From: Meira nashicola
Taxonomy: Eukaryota > Basidiomycota > Exobasidiomycetes > Exobasidiales > Brachybasidiaceae
Direction of reading: 5' to 3'
Assembly (NCBI GenBank): GCA_001600355.1
Contig: BCJU01000001.1
Span: 3,679,178 to 3,743,177, forward strand
DNA length: 64,000 bases
Part shown: piece after piece, positions 29,159 to 38,695 of the stretch
Position numbering within the stretch: the first letter of the stretch is position 1
Layout of the letters: every line of letters begins with the position of its first letter
Notes under the pieces: model-generated
What the model was told of the DNA's origin: nothing
What the model saw: the letters and a program-made list of their open reading frames with translations, nothing else
Database searches by the model: none
Translations under genes and position numbers: made by a program

Positions 29159-30961
29159 TCAACCTAAACCAGAGGTTGATTTGATAGGTTCACCATTCCA
29201 ATAAGCAGGAGTAACTCCGACCTTGCCTGGCTGTAAAGTATCTCTTGTTAAAAGATGTTTGATAGGTGTAAAAGCAAGTGAAAGTGATCGAATAAATAAG
29301 GATGATTTTTTATCATTATGATAAAGTTGATTACGTCTTGAAATCAGTTTTGTCGGCGAATATCTTCTTGTGAGAGTGATTGTATGAATAATTTCTCCTC
29401 TTCTCTTTAACATGTTTGGATGAATCATTCCAGTCTTATATTCTCTTTTTGTAAATGTTGAAGGTGACATTGCTCTCTTTGACGGTTTTGGAGGATTTGG
29501 ATTCATCTTTGATGCGGCTAATTGAGGATGATCAACGTATGCAACCATATCACCTTTATTCAATTCAACAGTTTTATTATCTTGTTCAACTGGGAATAAA
29601 TAATAATCATCCTCTTTTCCAGATCCGTTTGGCTTGGTGTTTGGTGTTGATGCATCATTGTTAGTCTTCTTGGATGAATTATTATCTGTTTTGCTTCCAT
29701 CATCACCTCCTTGTTTATTTCCATTTCCTGATCCATTTTGTCCTTGTGGTTGTGGTTTAGGACCAGAGTCATTATTTTCGCCTGACTTTTTTCCTTCTGA
29801 AGGTTTAGAAGAATTATCACCACCACCATTGTTGCCTTGATTACCTTTTCCCTTTCCTGAATCATCACCTTTGTTATTGCCATCATCGTTCTTCTTTTCT
29901 TTTGGTGGCGGTGATGAATTATTAGAATCATCCTTCTTTTCATTCGCTCCAACAGTCGATTGAGATGTAGTTGGTGCTTTTTCATCATTTGTATTTTTAT
30001 CGTTTGGCGATTTATCATCTGCATGTGGATCAGAAGCTCCTTTTGCTGAAGTACCAGAATTGTTTTTGTTATTATTTTGAATATCATCATTTGTACTTGA
30101 AGGTTTTTTAACTTCTGTTGAACTAGGAGCAGATTTTGATTGATTGTTGGATTCTGGATCATTCAAAGGTTTAAAAATAATTCTAGTCTTATCAGATTGT
30201 GGTGGTGGAGGATTGCTTGCAGCATCAGTAGTTGGAGTACTTTTTGTTGCATCATTATTACTGCTCGCCTTTCCATTTGATTTATTTCCATCATCATCAC
30301 CACCACCACCTTTCACTTCAAATTTCGAAACTGAGCCACCGTCTGGAGATGCAATGTTAAAAAAGAACGTTTGATGAGCTGCTGAACTTGTATCAGAATT
30401 TGCTGCTCCGGATTTACTTGGACTTTCACTTGGTTTGGAAATCGGTAAAAATAAAAAACCTTGAGAAGCAGTTGTGACTCCAGCAGGAAGTGAAACATTG
30501 TTTGATTCTGTAGCATCTGAATCTTTCTTTGTATCGTCACCTTTCTTTGCATCTGAAGAAGAAGGGTCGACTGCTGCTCTACCATTATTTTCAGGTGGTG
30601 TATGATTAACGGCAGCAGATGTGATAGAGGCAGTTGGAATAATCTTTGCAGCATTATTATCATCTCTCTTCAACAATCTTGCACCGACTGGATAATCGAT
30701 CGGATACATTCTACGCTTGTTCAAATAATAAGAAGAAGGTGCTGTAGAATCTTCACTTGAAATTGATTGAATCACTCCTCTTTTAATCAAACCTTGTACG
30801 TCAATTCGATCTTCCGCTTGTGATCTCTTTTGCTGCCATAAACGTAATGAATAGTTCATTTCTTCAGAAGAAACGATTGGATGTGCATTTATCATCATCA
30901 CCATCAAGGTGAAAAAGATGACAATCGTCATCAATGAAAAACGGAATGCGAAATTCATCAT
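29159..30961 (-). CDS. secreted low-complexity protein with many Kex2 sites
   Basis: A 600-residue protein with an N-terminal signal peptide (hydrophobic FSLMTIVIFFTLMVMMINA, cleavage near residue 26). The middle, about residues 110-440, is almost only Ser, Asn, Lys, Asp, Gly, Pro and Thr and must be disordered. Dibasic sites typical of Kex2/furin lie on both sides: LIKR, LNKRR, RLLKR before it, and PSKR, FTKR, LKRR, LTRR, ISRR after it. Cleavage would release short peptides such as the one between LIKR and LNKR, starting GVIQSISSEDS. This matches the general plan of fungal Kex2-processed secreted proteins (pheromone precursors, repellents), but no repeated peptide core is obvious. Function unknown. 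Confidence 0.78.
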   Translation of the reverse strand: MMNFAFRFSLMTIVIFFTLMVMMINAHPIVSSEEMNYSLRLWQQKRSQAEDRIDVQGLIKRGVIQSISSEDSTAPSSYYLNKRRMYPIDYPVGARLLKRDDNNAAKIIPTASITSAAVNHTPPENNGRAAVDPSSSDAKKGDDTKKDSDATESNNVSLPAGVTTASQGFLFLPISKPSESPSKSGAANSDTSSAAHQTFFFNIASPDGGSVSKFEVKGGGGDDDGNKSNGKASSNNDATKSTPTTDAASNPPPPQSDKTRIIFKPLNDPESNNQSKSAPSSTEVKKPSSTNDDIQNNNKNNSGTSAKGASDPHADDKSPNDKNTNDEKAPTTSQSTVGANEKKDDSNNSSPPPKEKKNDDGNNKGDDSGKGKGNQGNNGGGDNSSKPSEGKKSGENNDSGPKPQPQGQNGSGNGNKQGGDDGSKTDNNSSKKTNNDASTPNTKPNGSGKEDDYYLFPVEQDNKTVELNKGDMVAYVDHPQLAASKMNPNPPKPSKRAMSPSTFTKREYKTGMIHPNMLKRRGEIIHTITLTRRYSPTKLISRRNQLYHNDKKSSLFIRSLSLAFTPIKHLLTRDTLQPGKVGVTPAYWNGEPIKSTSGLG

Positions 30962-31424
30962 CCTTGCTTTCCAAAAATAAAATGTATGAGTGGGTATGTG
31001 TGTGTGTGTATGGGTGTGAATGAGATTGAATCAAGACTTGCTTGTTCGATCGTATTGCTCCTGGCAACAATTGCTGGAAAGGAAGTAGAATGGATTAAAA
31101 AAACACACGACCAAAGCGTGCAACGTAGAAAAAAGAGGGCCTTTGGATTGATTGTTAATATGGGAAACGATATTCAATCCATTCTTTTATATCTTCATTT
31201 CAACTCCATCAAATTCAAACCGTCGCTACTGGCGTATCACTTTGCCATATAATTGGGCGTATATGATCCCTTTCAACTGGGTGCAAACGTATCATAAGCG
31301 CCAGATTTACGCCCTCTGGAAGACTATCTTACCACAAAGACCACTTTTCCTGCGTGCAAAAGTATTTTAGAGGCAAACATTTTCATTTCATAAATAACAT
31401 ATATGAAAATAAAAGATTCCATGC
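30962..31424. other. intergenic, no gene seen
   Basis: 463 bp. It begins with a GT-rich run (around 30992-31018) in the promoter of the secreted low-complexity gene on the minus strand. Nothing else specific. Confidence 0.45.
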
Positions 31425-33872
31425 TCACAGAGCAAAACCATACGAATCCTCTTCTTCTCTATTGGACCTAGAAGCCATCCTGGGCGGTGGTCCAAAGTGA
31501 GTATACGGTATACCTCGATTCGTTTTTAAATTCGCTTCAATGGTCCTGCCATCAAGTAATCTATGTCCTGCAGGCAACGGAGGTGGTAAGGGTGGCGGTG
31601 CAGTTGAACTTTTTCGCGTAACTTGTCTCTCTTGTTGTGGTTCCAAAGGAAACGGCTCTATTGCATTGGCAAGGTACGCCGTATCATCTTTCCGGCGTCT
31701 TGGAGAGATTGGCGTGCGTACGTTTGTGGGCGTAGGTGATGATGCGGGCGAGACAGGTACCGTGGAATATTTTCCATTCTTTTCAGAATCCATTGCAACT
31801 TTATTCGATTCATGAATCACGCCCATAGATGGTCTGCCTTTGTATTGCAACTTAGCCCAAATAGGTGTTGGTGGTCCACTTGAATCTGTAGTACTTGTAT
31901 GGGTGTTTGATGAACCGTGACTAGAGGTCAATGCGCTACTGGCAGAAGACAATGATGATTTAGAAGAATTTTGGCGATGATGACGACTAGTCTCATTCGC
32001 TTCTGCAGCTGCTTGAGAACGTATATTTTGCCAAGGGGAATCCCATTGATGCATTCGAGCAGGCGGCGAAGGAGATTTCGTGTTTGGTGGACTGGCATTT
32101 CTCTTACTCGGTGAACTACTTCCATTGCTATTCCACCTATCATGTGATCGAACAGTCGAAATCACCCTACGTTGAGCAGCAAAAGGAGGCGAGGGCGTGA
32201 CTGTTCTGGTAACAGATGTAGAGGGAAGTGTATTCTCACTTCGCTTGTTTCTCAACATATCAAAGCTACGTTGAGGACGAAGAATTGATTGAACGGCTGG
32301 CCTTGTATTTTCCATCTTATCCTCACTTAGTCTTGCAAGTTCAATAGACGAAGAAGGACTGCGAGGTGCTAAACATGCGTGAAGCATACCTGCTGCCAAA
32401 CCATAGCTTGGACCAGGCGTCACGGACCTTTCGACCATCGGATGACTTTGGGGCCATAATTGACCTTGAATTGGTCTCGAAGGATCCGGTGTAAGAGACC
32501 TTTGCAACTCCTTTTCATCCGGTTTAGTCGGCAAACTCTTATTCACTGGAGCAGATAAGAAGCCAGATTGATATTGCAATTCGCCATCCCTTTTACGGTT
32601 TTTCGGAAGAGCCCATCGAATTGTAGTCTTTTTCGTAGAATTCGCTTTGGTAGATTGACTTGCTTCTGCTTCCAATTGATTGATCTCATCACTAAGCCTA
32701 TAGAGAACATTTTTTGCCCTTTGGATATCTTGGTTTCTTCGCTCTTCTTCAGTCTTTCCAGCATTCGCAACAAGATCAAGCAGATCAGGTGCGCTACTAC
32801 ATGCAATCTTGCTGTTGTTCGACTGATAGAACTTTTGATGCATTACAGTTTGACAGCCACAATGATCTGTAGAAACATCAGAATGATTAGCATAAGGACA
32901 CAAAGGACGGTGTTGAACGATATTCCATCCGTGTAAATCTGAACTTGTACTTTGCTCTTGTGTATCAGATTGAGTACTGTTTTCATCATCTTCAGAATCA
33001 GAATCGTACTCCAAATCATGCGATCGAAGGAAGGGCGCAGGCGGTAATGGTTTCGATTGAGGTCGGACAAAGGTTCTACCCATTTGCTTCTCATCCCTTG
33101 GTTCCATTACACGTCTTCTCGCCTCGTTATAGTCAATCATTCGTGCACGCTCTTCACGTTGAGGTGGCGAAGGAAATGATGCAATCATTGCAGTGCTAAC
33201 CAAAGCATTGGCATGACTGCTGGAAGACGATATTGTTTGAGTTGATATATGCCCATGATGAGGTGAATGAAAGATCGGACTTGAACTCAGAATAGTGGAG
33301 CTTGGATGCTGAGGCGAAGATGGCATGATTGACAACGACCTGATGTCAAGGGGTGGTAGTAATGAAGACGAAAGTGAAGGAGGTAAAGGCGAAACTGGAG
33401 ACAATGGACTTTTGGGGTCATTACCCTTCGCTTGCGTTGCCATATTGGGCGTAGGTGGTGCTCTTCTGGGAGATGAGAAGGAATGATCGCCGGTGGGAGT
33501 ATTTGGGCAAGATATAGAGGAAGAATAATCTGCTTTCCTTGAATTTGGAACGCTTAGAAAATCATTTTCATATGTCGAGGTCATCGGACTATGAGGTGCA
33601 ACAGATGCATATATTCCAGATTTCTTTGGTCGTAATTGCGATAAGCCGAGAACTATTGGCTTTTCTTGAGACGATTTGAGACCTTGTGCCAAACTGTCTA
33701 CTGATGATTGTTTGTTTGATGGGGAATTGACTTTTTGTGGGCTACGGATAATCATATCATCATCATCGACGAAATTTTCTGCAGCAAGCCAATATGCTGC
33801 ATCATTTTGATTGATAAAAAGTGTGTTCCGTGCAACACTTTTTGGGCTACGTTTTGGTGTTGTAGCCTTCAT
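31425..33872 (-). CDS. disordered Ser/Pro-rich protein, unknown
   Basis: An 815-residue intracellular protein without signal peptide, membrane helix or recognised domain. The start is the ATG at 33872; the frame extends upstream only by a GTG. The N terminus has a short ordered-looking stretch (NTLFINQNDAAYWLAAENFVDDDD). The rest is dominated by Ser and Pro with many SP/TP sites, as in targets of proline-directed kinases (SPSPPARMHQ, SPASSPTPT, TPISPRRRK). A short possible coiled coil lies about residues 395-425 (EERRNQDIQRAKNVLYRLSDEINQLEAEA). The C terminus has PPPLPPPLPAGHRLL, a possible SH3 or profilin ligand. The single long reading frame and its codon use support a real gene. Confidence 0.72.
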   Translation of the reverse strand: MKATTPKRSPKSVARNTLFINQNDAAYWLAAENFVDDDDMIIRSPQKVNSPSNKQSSVDSLAQGLKSSQEKPIVLGLSQLRPKKSGIYASVAPHSPMTSTYENDFLSVPNSRKADYSSSISCPNTPTGDHSFSSPRRAPPTPNMATQAKGNDPKSPLSPVSPLPPSLSSSLLPPLDIRSLSIMPSSPQHPSSTILSSSPIFHSPHHGHISTQTISSSSSHANALVSTAMIASFPSPPQREERARMIDYNEARRRVMEPRDEKQMGRTFVRPQSKPLPPAPFLRSHDLEYDSDSEDDENSTQSDTQEQSTSSDLHGWNIVQHRPLCPYANHSDVSTDHCGCQTVMHQKFYQSNNSKIACSSAPDLLDLVANAGKTEEERRNQDIQRAKNVLYRLSDEINQLEAEASQSTKANSTKKTTIRWALPKNRKRDGELQYQSGFLSAPVNKSLPTKPDEKELQRSLTPDPSRPIQGQLWPQSHPMVERSVTPGPSYGLAAGMLHACLAPRSPSSSIELARLSEDKMENTRPAVQSILRPQRSFDMLRNKRSENTLPSTSVTRTVTPSPPFAAQRRVISTVRSHDRWNSNGSSSPSKRNASPPNTKSPSPPARMHQWDSPWQNIRSQAAAEANETSRHHRQNSSKSSLSSASSALTSSHGSSNTHTSTTDSSGPPTPIWAKLQYKGRPSMGVIHESNKVAMDSEKNGKYSTVPVSPASSPTPTNVRTPISPRRRKDDTAYLANAIEPFPLEPQQERQVTRKSSTAPPPLPPPLPAGHRLLDGRTIEANLKTNRGIPYTHFGPPPRMASRSNREEEDSYGFAL

Positions 33873-34568
33873 GTTAAAAAACCTCACAGAGGCTGCAATG
33901 GTAAGAGAAAGCCGAGAAAAAAAGCAAATCGAATCTGCCCAGATGAAAAAGTTTTATTGTTGAATTTGCAACAGTATCCGATCCTGTCGGTTGACCGCTC
34001 GAAGCAATAACAATGCAAAATCCAAAAATAAACGAACGGCAAAACCTGTTTGCCAACTGAAAATCGAAAAAAAATAAGATCGTCGTCAATACGGTCTCGA
34101 AAGATAAGGTGATGATCAGCAAGAAAGTAGCATTTTACTCATTCAAGCTTAGCAAATCAAAGCGAGAAGGAGTTTGAATAAAGGATAACAAAAAAAGCAA
34201 GGGGTCTTTATTTTACACGCTTGTAGTTTCACGAAAACGGGGTGTTTTTTGACAATCAACGCTAAACTTGCAGGCTCTCTGCAGATCTTGCGAAGCACGC
34301 ATACACGTCTTGGCAAGAAGAATACACCCCATAATATATTCCAGGGAACGCGTATTGCCTTTTCATGAACGCGTCCCTTCCTTTGTGCTAGAAGGGGTGC
34401 GTGAGGAAAGGAAAAGTCGCACCGCCTCAAAAAAAAAGTGGAGATAATTTTTGGAAGGCACGGGATTTTTTATTGTCACTAGACACCATCAGCATTGGAA
34501 GACAATTGATGTACTATTTGGATCATTTTATCGGATGCAAGTAGAAGGGATAGCATTCTCTTCAGAAA
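33873..34568. other. intergenic, divergent promoters
   Basis: 696 bp between two divergent starts. No convincing ORF, RNA gene or repeat seen. Confidence 0.45.
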
Positions 34569-36464
34569 ATGGCCTACACGCCATCACCATCAGCTCCGCC
34601 ACCTCATTATGCAGCAGCGACATCTTCATCGGGTAGTGCGAGTGTAGAGACAGATTTGGATACGTTTTTCGATATTGTTCCGCAAGCCGATCAAACGTCT
34701 TTTCAAGTTGGTTATTTAGGTCTGAATGGGTTTAGAGCATGGATTAAAGGAGATGTTTTAATCAAATTAGACAACCAGAGTAGGTCGCACGATCAAGCGT
34801 ACAAAGAATGCACAATCTCACTGCATGCTATCGAATCCGATCGCGATCAAAGTATAACTATATTTTCAGAAACAATAATATTGTGGCAACCAAATGCAAA
34901 TGGTAATGCCGCCGCATCTTCGAGTTCGAGCAGTGCAAATAATACAGTTTCAAGTACTTTACCTTTTGTTTTTTCTCTGACGGATGATCTTCCACACTGC
35001 ATACATCTATCTTCCAGCTCACTAGAATATCGATTAGAAGCTACTCTACGTTCCTCCAATACGAGCAAACATCCTGATGCATTCCGTTCAACCCAAGTTC
35101 ATTTGACAAGGTATACAAGACCAGGGCCATTGAGAGATATTACAGAACATAATGATGGTTTGTCACCTTACACCTGGAATGTAGATTCGCCCACAAAGAT
35201 GATGGTCCAGCTACAAAAGACTTTGTTAAGGCGTGCAGATCCAATAACAGTCTTTGTACGTATACCACCACCCGAAAGGAAGATTGAATCACTCAGTCTA
35301 AGGAGTGTGGAAGCAAATCTCGTACGAATAATTACAGCAAAGGGAACAGATACGAAACATGAACTTTTGTTAGCCCACAGCGGGAAGCTTTGTCGCTTTA
35401 ATTCAACCCGGGCCATCATTTTACGTTTACAACTTCATCCGCCCTTTGATGTGAGCAATATGCCATATCCACATCCTGATCATGATGCCGCTCAAGGAGG
35501 TCCAATTTTGGGGAGAGGAGGCGGCGGAGGATGTGAAAGTGTTACTCAAGAAACACTTTTGCATGATGTTCATTTCTTTGTTCGTGTTCTGATTGCTCTG
35601 CGCTCGGATGAAGGAGAAAGACAAGATGTTACTCTCGAACGTGAAATAATTATTTTGCCTGGTGCTGCTGGCAACGAGGAGACAGATTCGGACGATACTC
35701 GAAAAACTTCATCGAAAGAAAAAGCAGAAAGTAGGGGACATGGAAAGGCGGGAGAATGGATGACACAAGCTATCACTCAAGATGGTCCAAGCGCATCAAC
35801 TTCCGCTCAACCTTTTGTAGTACATGATTATGAGGAAGAGTATGACGGCTATGAAGATGTCGGAAGACCATTGTCAGATGATGAAGATGACGATCAAGTT
35901 CGCGCTATCATCGATGAAGATGGTCCACCGCCAACTTTGCTGGAAAGTCAAAATGATTTGCAAGTCGAGGTTGAGGTGGAAGGTGTTGGTGCAGGTGTGC
36001 TTCGTGGCTCTCATACAGAAGATGCTGATCCTCCGCCATCCATTCCGGGAGATTATGTCTGGCGATCTGAAGAAGTAGACGGAGCACCACCTGAGCATGA
36101 AGATCTACCTCCTCCTCCCCCCACGCCGCCACCAGATCTTGACGAAGCAAGTAGCTCTGTTGAGCTTCGTCATGGGTCACAACATGATCAGATTGCAGGT
36201 AATCCTGAAATACCTTCGAGCTTCAACCCTCCGCCCTATATGCCTACAACGTCTTCCAGCAGGACAGGCCTTTCGACTTCGACAGATAGAGATGCAAGCT
36301 CTAGTGAGCATGTTTTAATAGAAACATCAAGCCCTCCTAGAAATAGACCTTCAGCATCATCACGACAACAACCAGCAGAAGAAAATTTTCCACCCGCATA
36401 TACCCAACCACCACCACCTTTACCTTTTCCCTCTCACCAGCATCCTCCAAGTTATGAAGCTTGA
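34569..36464 (+). CDS. arrestin-related trafficking adaptor with four PPxY motifs
   Basis: A 631-residue arrestin-like protein that probably recruits a Rsp5/Nedd4-type ubiquitin ligase to membrane transporters for endocytosis. The N-terminal arrestin-like sandwich is about residues 30-170 (GYLGLNGFRAWIKGDVLIKL; LPFVFSLTDDLPHCIHLSSSSLEYRLEATL). The second sandwich is about 205-365, ending with VRVLIALRSDEGERQDVTLEREIIILPG. WW-domain ligand motifs of the PPxY type occur four times: PPHY 11-14, PPPY 554-557, PPAY 608-611 and PPSY 626-629, the last three residues from the C terminus. The region between is acidic and disordered. The low conservation of arrestin folds makes the call depend on the combination of fold pattern and PPxY motifs. 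The cargo cannot be inferred. Confidence 0.82.
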   Translation: MAYTPSPSAPPPHYAAATSSSGSASVETDLDTFFDIVPQADQTSFQVGYLGLNGFRAWIKGDVLIKLDNQSRSHDQAYKECTISLHAIESDRDQSITIFSETIILWQPNANGNAAASSSSSSANNTVSSTLPFVFSLTDDLPHCIHLSSSSLEYRLEATLRSSNTSKHPDAFRSTQVHLTRYTRPGPLRDITEHNDGLSPYTWNVDSPTKMMVQLQKTLLRRADPITVFVRIPPPERKIESLSLRSVEANLVRIITAKGTDTKHELLLAHSGKLCRFNSTRAIILRLQLHPPFDVSNMPYPHPDHDAAQGGPILGRGGGGGCESVTQETLLHDVHFFVRVLIALRSDEGERQDVTLEREIIILPGAAGNEETDSDDTRKTSSKEKAESRGHGKAGEWMTQAITQDGPSASTSAQPFVVHDYEEEYDGYEDVGRPLSDDEDDDQVRAIIDEDGPPPTLLESQNDLQVEVEVEGVGAGVLRGSHTEDADPPPSIPGDYVWRSEEVDGAPPEHEDLPPPPPTPPPDLDEASSSVELRHGSQHDQIAGNPEIPSSFNPPPYMPTTSSSRTGLSTSTDRDASSSEHVLIETSSPPRNRPSASSRQQPAEENFPPAYTQPPPPLPFPSHQHPPSYEA

Positions 36465-36592
36465 GAGTCATAGTAAATGTGTACACAATTGTATTATAGC
36501 GAATCAAATTACGTACAATAAGAAACCAAATTATTGAAAGAGTGGTGAATAATGAATCAAATCAAGCTAGAAAAGTACTCGTAAAGAGGAAT

Positions 36593-38695
36593 TTATGGCA
36601 GCTTAAATGGAGCTTGCTTGCCTTCTTTCTTAGGATGCTTTGATTCATCCTCTGTCTTATTGGTAGAGAGCGCAGTCAATCGGGTAGCATCATCATCCGA
36701 ACTTTCATCTTCTACATTTGTCGTCGAATTGCTTTTTTCGTTCGCAGGATGTTCTGTATTAAAGCATGCTTGTTGATAATTAGCTGCCGGTACGGATACT
36801 TGCTCAAAATGTTCGATAAATTTATCAAGAGGACATAAGCCATCACGCATGCTATCATGTCCTACACATCCTTGTTCATGCGACATGGGCAATAAAGCAT
36901 CATTCAAGAATGTACGAACATACTGACGTTTGCCATCTCCACTGTTTGCTACAGAAGATTCATCGCATTGTAAAACTTCGAAAACGATTCTTGCGGCAGA
37001 AGGGGCGATGTGACTAACGATGAAGCTTCTATTTTCATCCGGTTTAAGAGGATCGAGATTACTGTCGAAAATGTTATAATTCAATGCTGTCAAAACTGAA
37101 ACAACTTGACGTCCATGACTGAAATCGGCATAAAATGATTGATTGAGAGGGAACGTTGATGGATTTTGATCCCAAGTTGTATTTTGTGATGTGAGTGGAG
37201 TAGAAATATTTCCACCTTTCATACGTGCAACTAATTCTTGAGCCCAACCAATTCCTTGTGCTCTACCAGTCTTGCTCATATAACCGAAATCGCCTTGGAA
37301 CACTAAATCATGTGCATATTCGAATCCATCCCATTCTTCACGTGTGAACAAATTGCAAAATTCCGATAAACCCAAAGAATAAGTTTCATAAGGACACAAA
37401 CTTTGCATATCAAACACAACTTCAGCCGTTAATTTGGCACCATGAACATGATGTTGTAATCTTTCAATAGCTTTTGCAAGATATTTCTTGATCCATTCTG
37501 CTTTTAACATTGAGCCTGCTAAATCCGTCTTTGTACCTGGACATGCTTCTTGAGCCGCAAGAGTAGTATTAAAGCCAGATTTTTCAATTTGAATTTCAAT
37601 ATCAGCCAAAGCAGATGCATTTGTACCCAAAAATCCTAAAGCCCAAAAATGTGCAGAATCGACCATTCGTTTTTGTGATGTTGTACGAATGATAGGCTTT
37701 GCAGTTGAATTTGGATTATTCTTGAATAATGGACCATATCTGTAGTGCATATAAATTCCACTATCGTACAATTGCTGAAAACCAGCAGGAGCCAAATTAT
37801 CTGCTCCTAAAGCATAAGTCCATTTTGACAAAAATGTTAAAGGACCTGAAAATGTTGCTTTTTGACCACCATTAACTTTTGGATCATCCGATGTAACATT
37901 CTTGAACCAAATTTCAAACATTGGAGCACTTTCATGTTGATCATGCTTTGGCATTCTCGCTCCATGTCTGTGTAACATATTGACTTGTTTGATCGTACAC
38001 TTGTTGGGAATGCTACGATAGCTTTGCAAATCTTTAAAGATAGGACTTGAAAAGTATGGCGAAAGAACACCCCAATGTTTGACAATATCAAATGTACCTT
38101 CCAAATCACCCAAAGCTTGATAGCGTGTCTCATATGGTGCTGGACCATAAGCACGCTGACTATCAGCAGAGAAAAAGGTATCAGTCACTGCCAAGAATGG
38201 ATCAACTGAACCTTCATGTGATTCACCGCGGAATTCTTCATAGGTTGGGAACAAATTTGTGCTAGTATTTGTGTTGGGTGCTGGAATAGCTGAGGTGGAG
38301 TTTGCGCCGGCAGACTTCTCACCATCCTTGCCTTTATCAGGAGATGTGTTGTTGGAAGCTGGGGTACTTGTCAAAGTTGAATTGGTCATTGGTGTACTTT
38401 GTGTAGTGTTAGTACCGGGAATTGCACTTGCTGCTACAGCACTTCTACTATTGCCGTAATTTGGAATGACGATAGGACCATATTCATTTCTTGTTGGAGA
38501 ATCAAGCTTGTGTCCGATCAAATTCGGGCGAGGAAGCAATGAATTCATCATACTTGAATGCACCTTTTCATCATTGGGTGCAGGCGTATCTTTTCCAGTT
38601 TCATTGCCAACTGGAATTCCGTGAACCATTTGATCAATCAAGCATACTGCACCAATGACCAAGCATTGTTTGAGTACTGTTTTGTAATGCATCAC
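36593..38695 (-). CDS. secreted histidine acid phosphatase (phytase-like)
   Basis: A 700-residue secreted phosphatase of the histidine acid phosphatase branch. The nucleophile motif is LHRHGARMP (R243, H244, R247). The later block SHIAPSAARIVFEVLQC is the form seen in fungal phytase-like members in place of the common HD/HE proton-donor site. The N terminus is hydrophobic (TVLKQCLVIGAVCLI) and acts as a signal peptide. It is followed by an Asn/Thr/Ser-rich stretch of about 115 residues rich in NxT/S sequons. The length exceeds the usual 450-550 because of this N-terminal spacer and a 50-residue acidic/Lys-rich tail. It releases phosphate from organic esters or phytate outside the cell. It converges with the arrestin-like gene with a 128-bp gap. 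Confidence 0.88.
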   Translation of the reverse strand: MMHYKTVLKQCLVIGAVCLIDQMVHGIPVGNETGKDTPAPNDEKVHSSMMNSLLPRPNLIGHKLDSPTRNEYGPIVIPNYGNSRSAVAASAIPGTNTTQSTPMTNSTLTSTPASNNTSPDKGKDGEKSAGANSTSAIPAPNTNTSTNLFPTYEEFRGESHEGSVDPFLAVTDTFFSADSQRAYGPAPYETRYQALGDLEGTFDIVKHWGVLSPYFSSPIFKDLQSYRSIPNKCTIKQVNMLHRHGARMPKHDQHESAPMFEIWFKNVTSDDPKVNGGQKATFSGPLTFLSKWTYALGADNLAPAGFQQLYDSGIYMHYRYGPLFKNNPNSTAKPIIRTTSQKRMVDSAHFWALGFLGTNASALADIEIQIEKSGFNTTLAAQEACPGTKTDLAGSMLKAEWIKKYLAKAIERLQHHVHGAKLTAEVVFDMQSLCPYETYSLGLSEFCNLFTREEWDGFEYAHDLVFQGDFGYMSKTGRAQGIGWAQELVARMKGGNISTPLTSQNTTWDQNPSTFPLNQSFYADFSHGRQVVSVLTALNYNIFDSNLDPLKPDENRSFIVSHIAPSAARIVFEVLQCDESSVANSGDGKRQYVRTFLNDALLPMSHEQGCVGHDSMRDGLCPLDKFIEHFEQVSVPAANYQQACFNTEHPANEKSNSTTNVEDESSDDDATRLTALSTNKTEDESKHPKKEGKQAPFKLP

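Noticed and set aside
29560..30162. 200-codon minus-strand frame rich in Met, Lys and Ile
   Set aside because: Alternative frame of the low-complexity part of the secreted Kex2-site gene.
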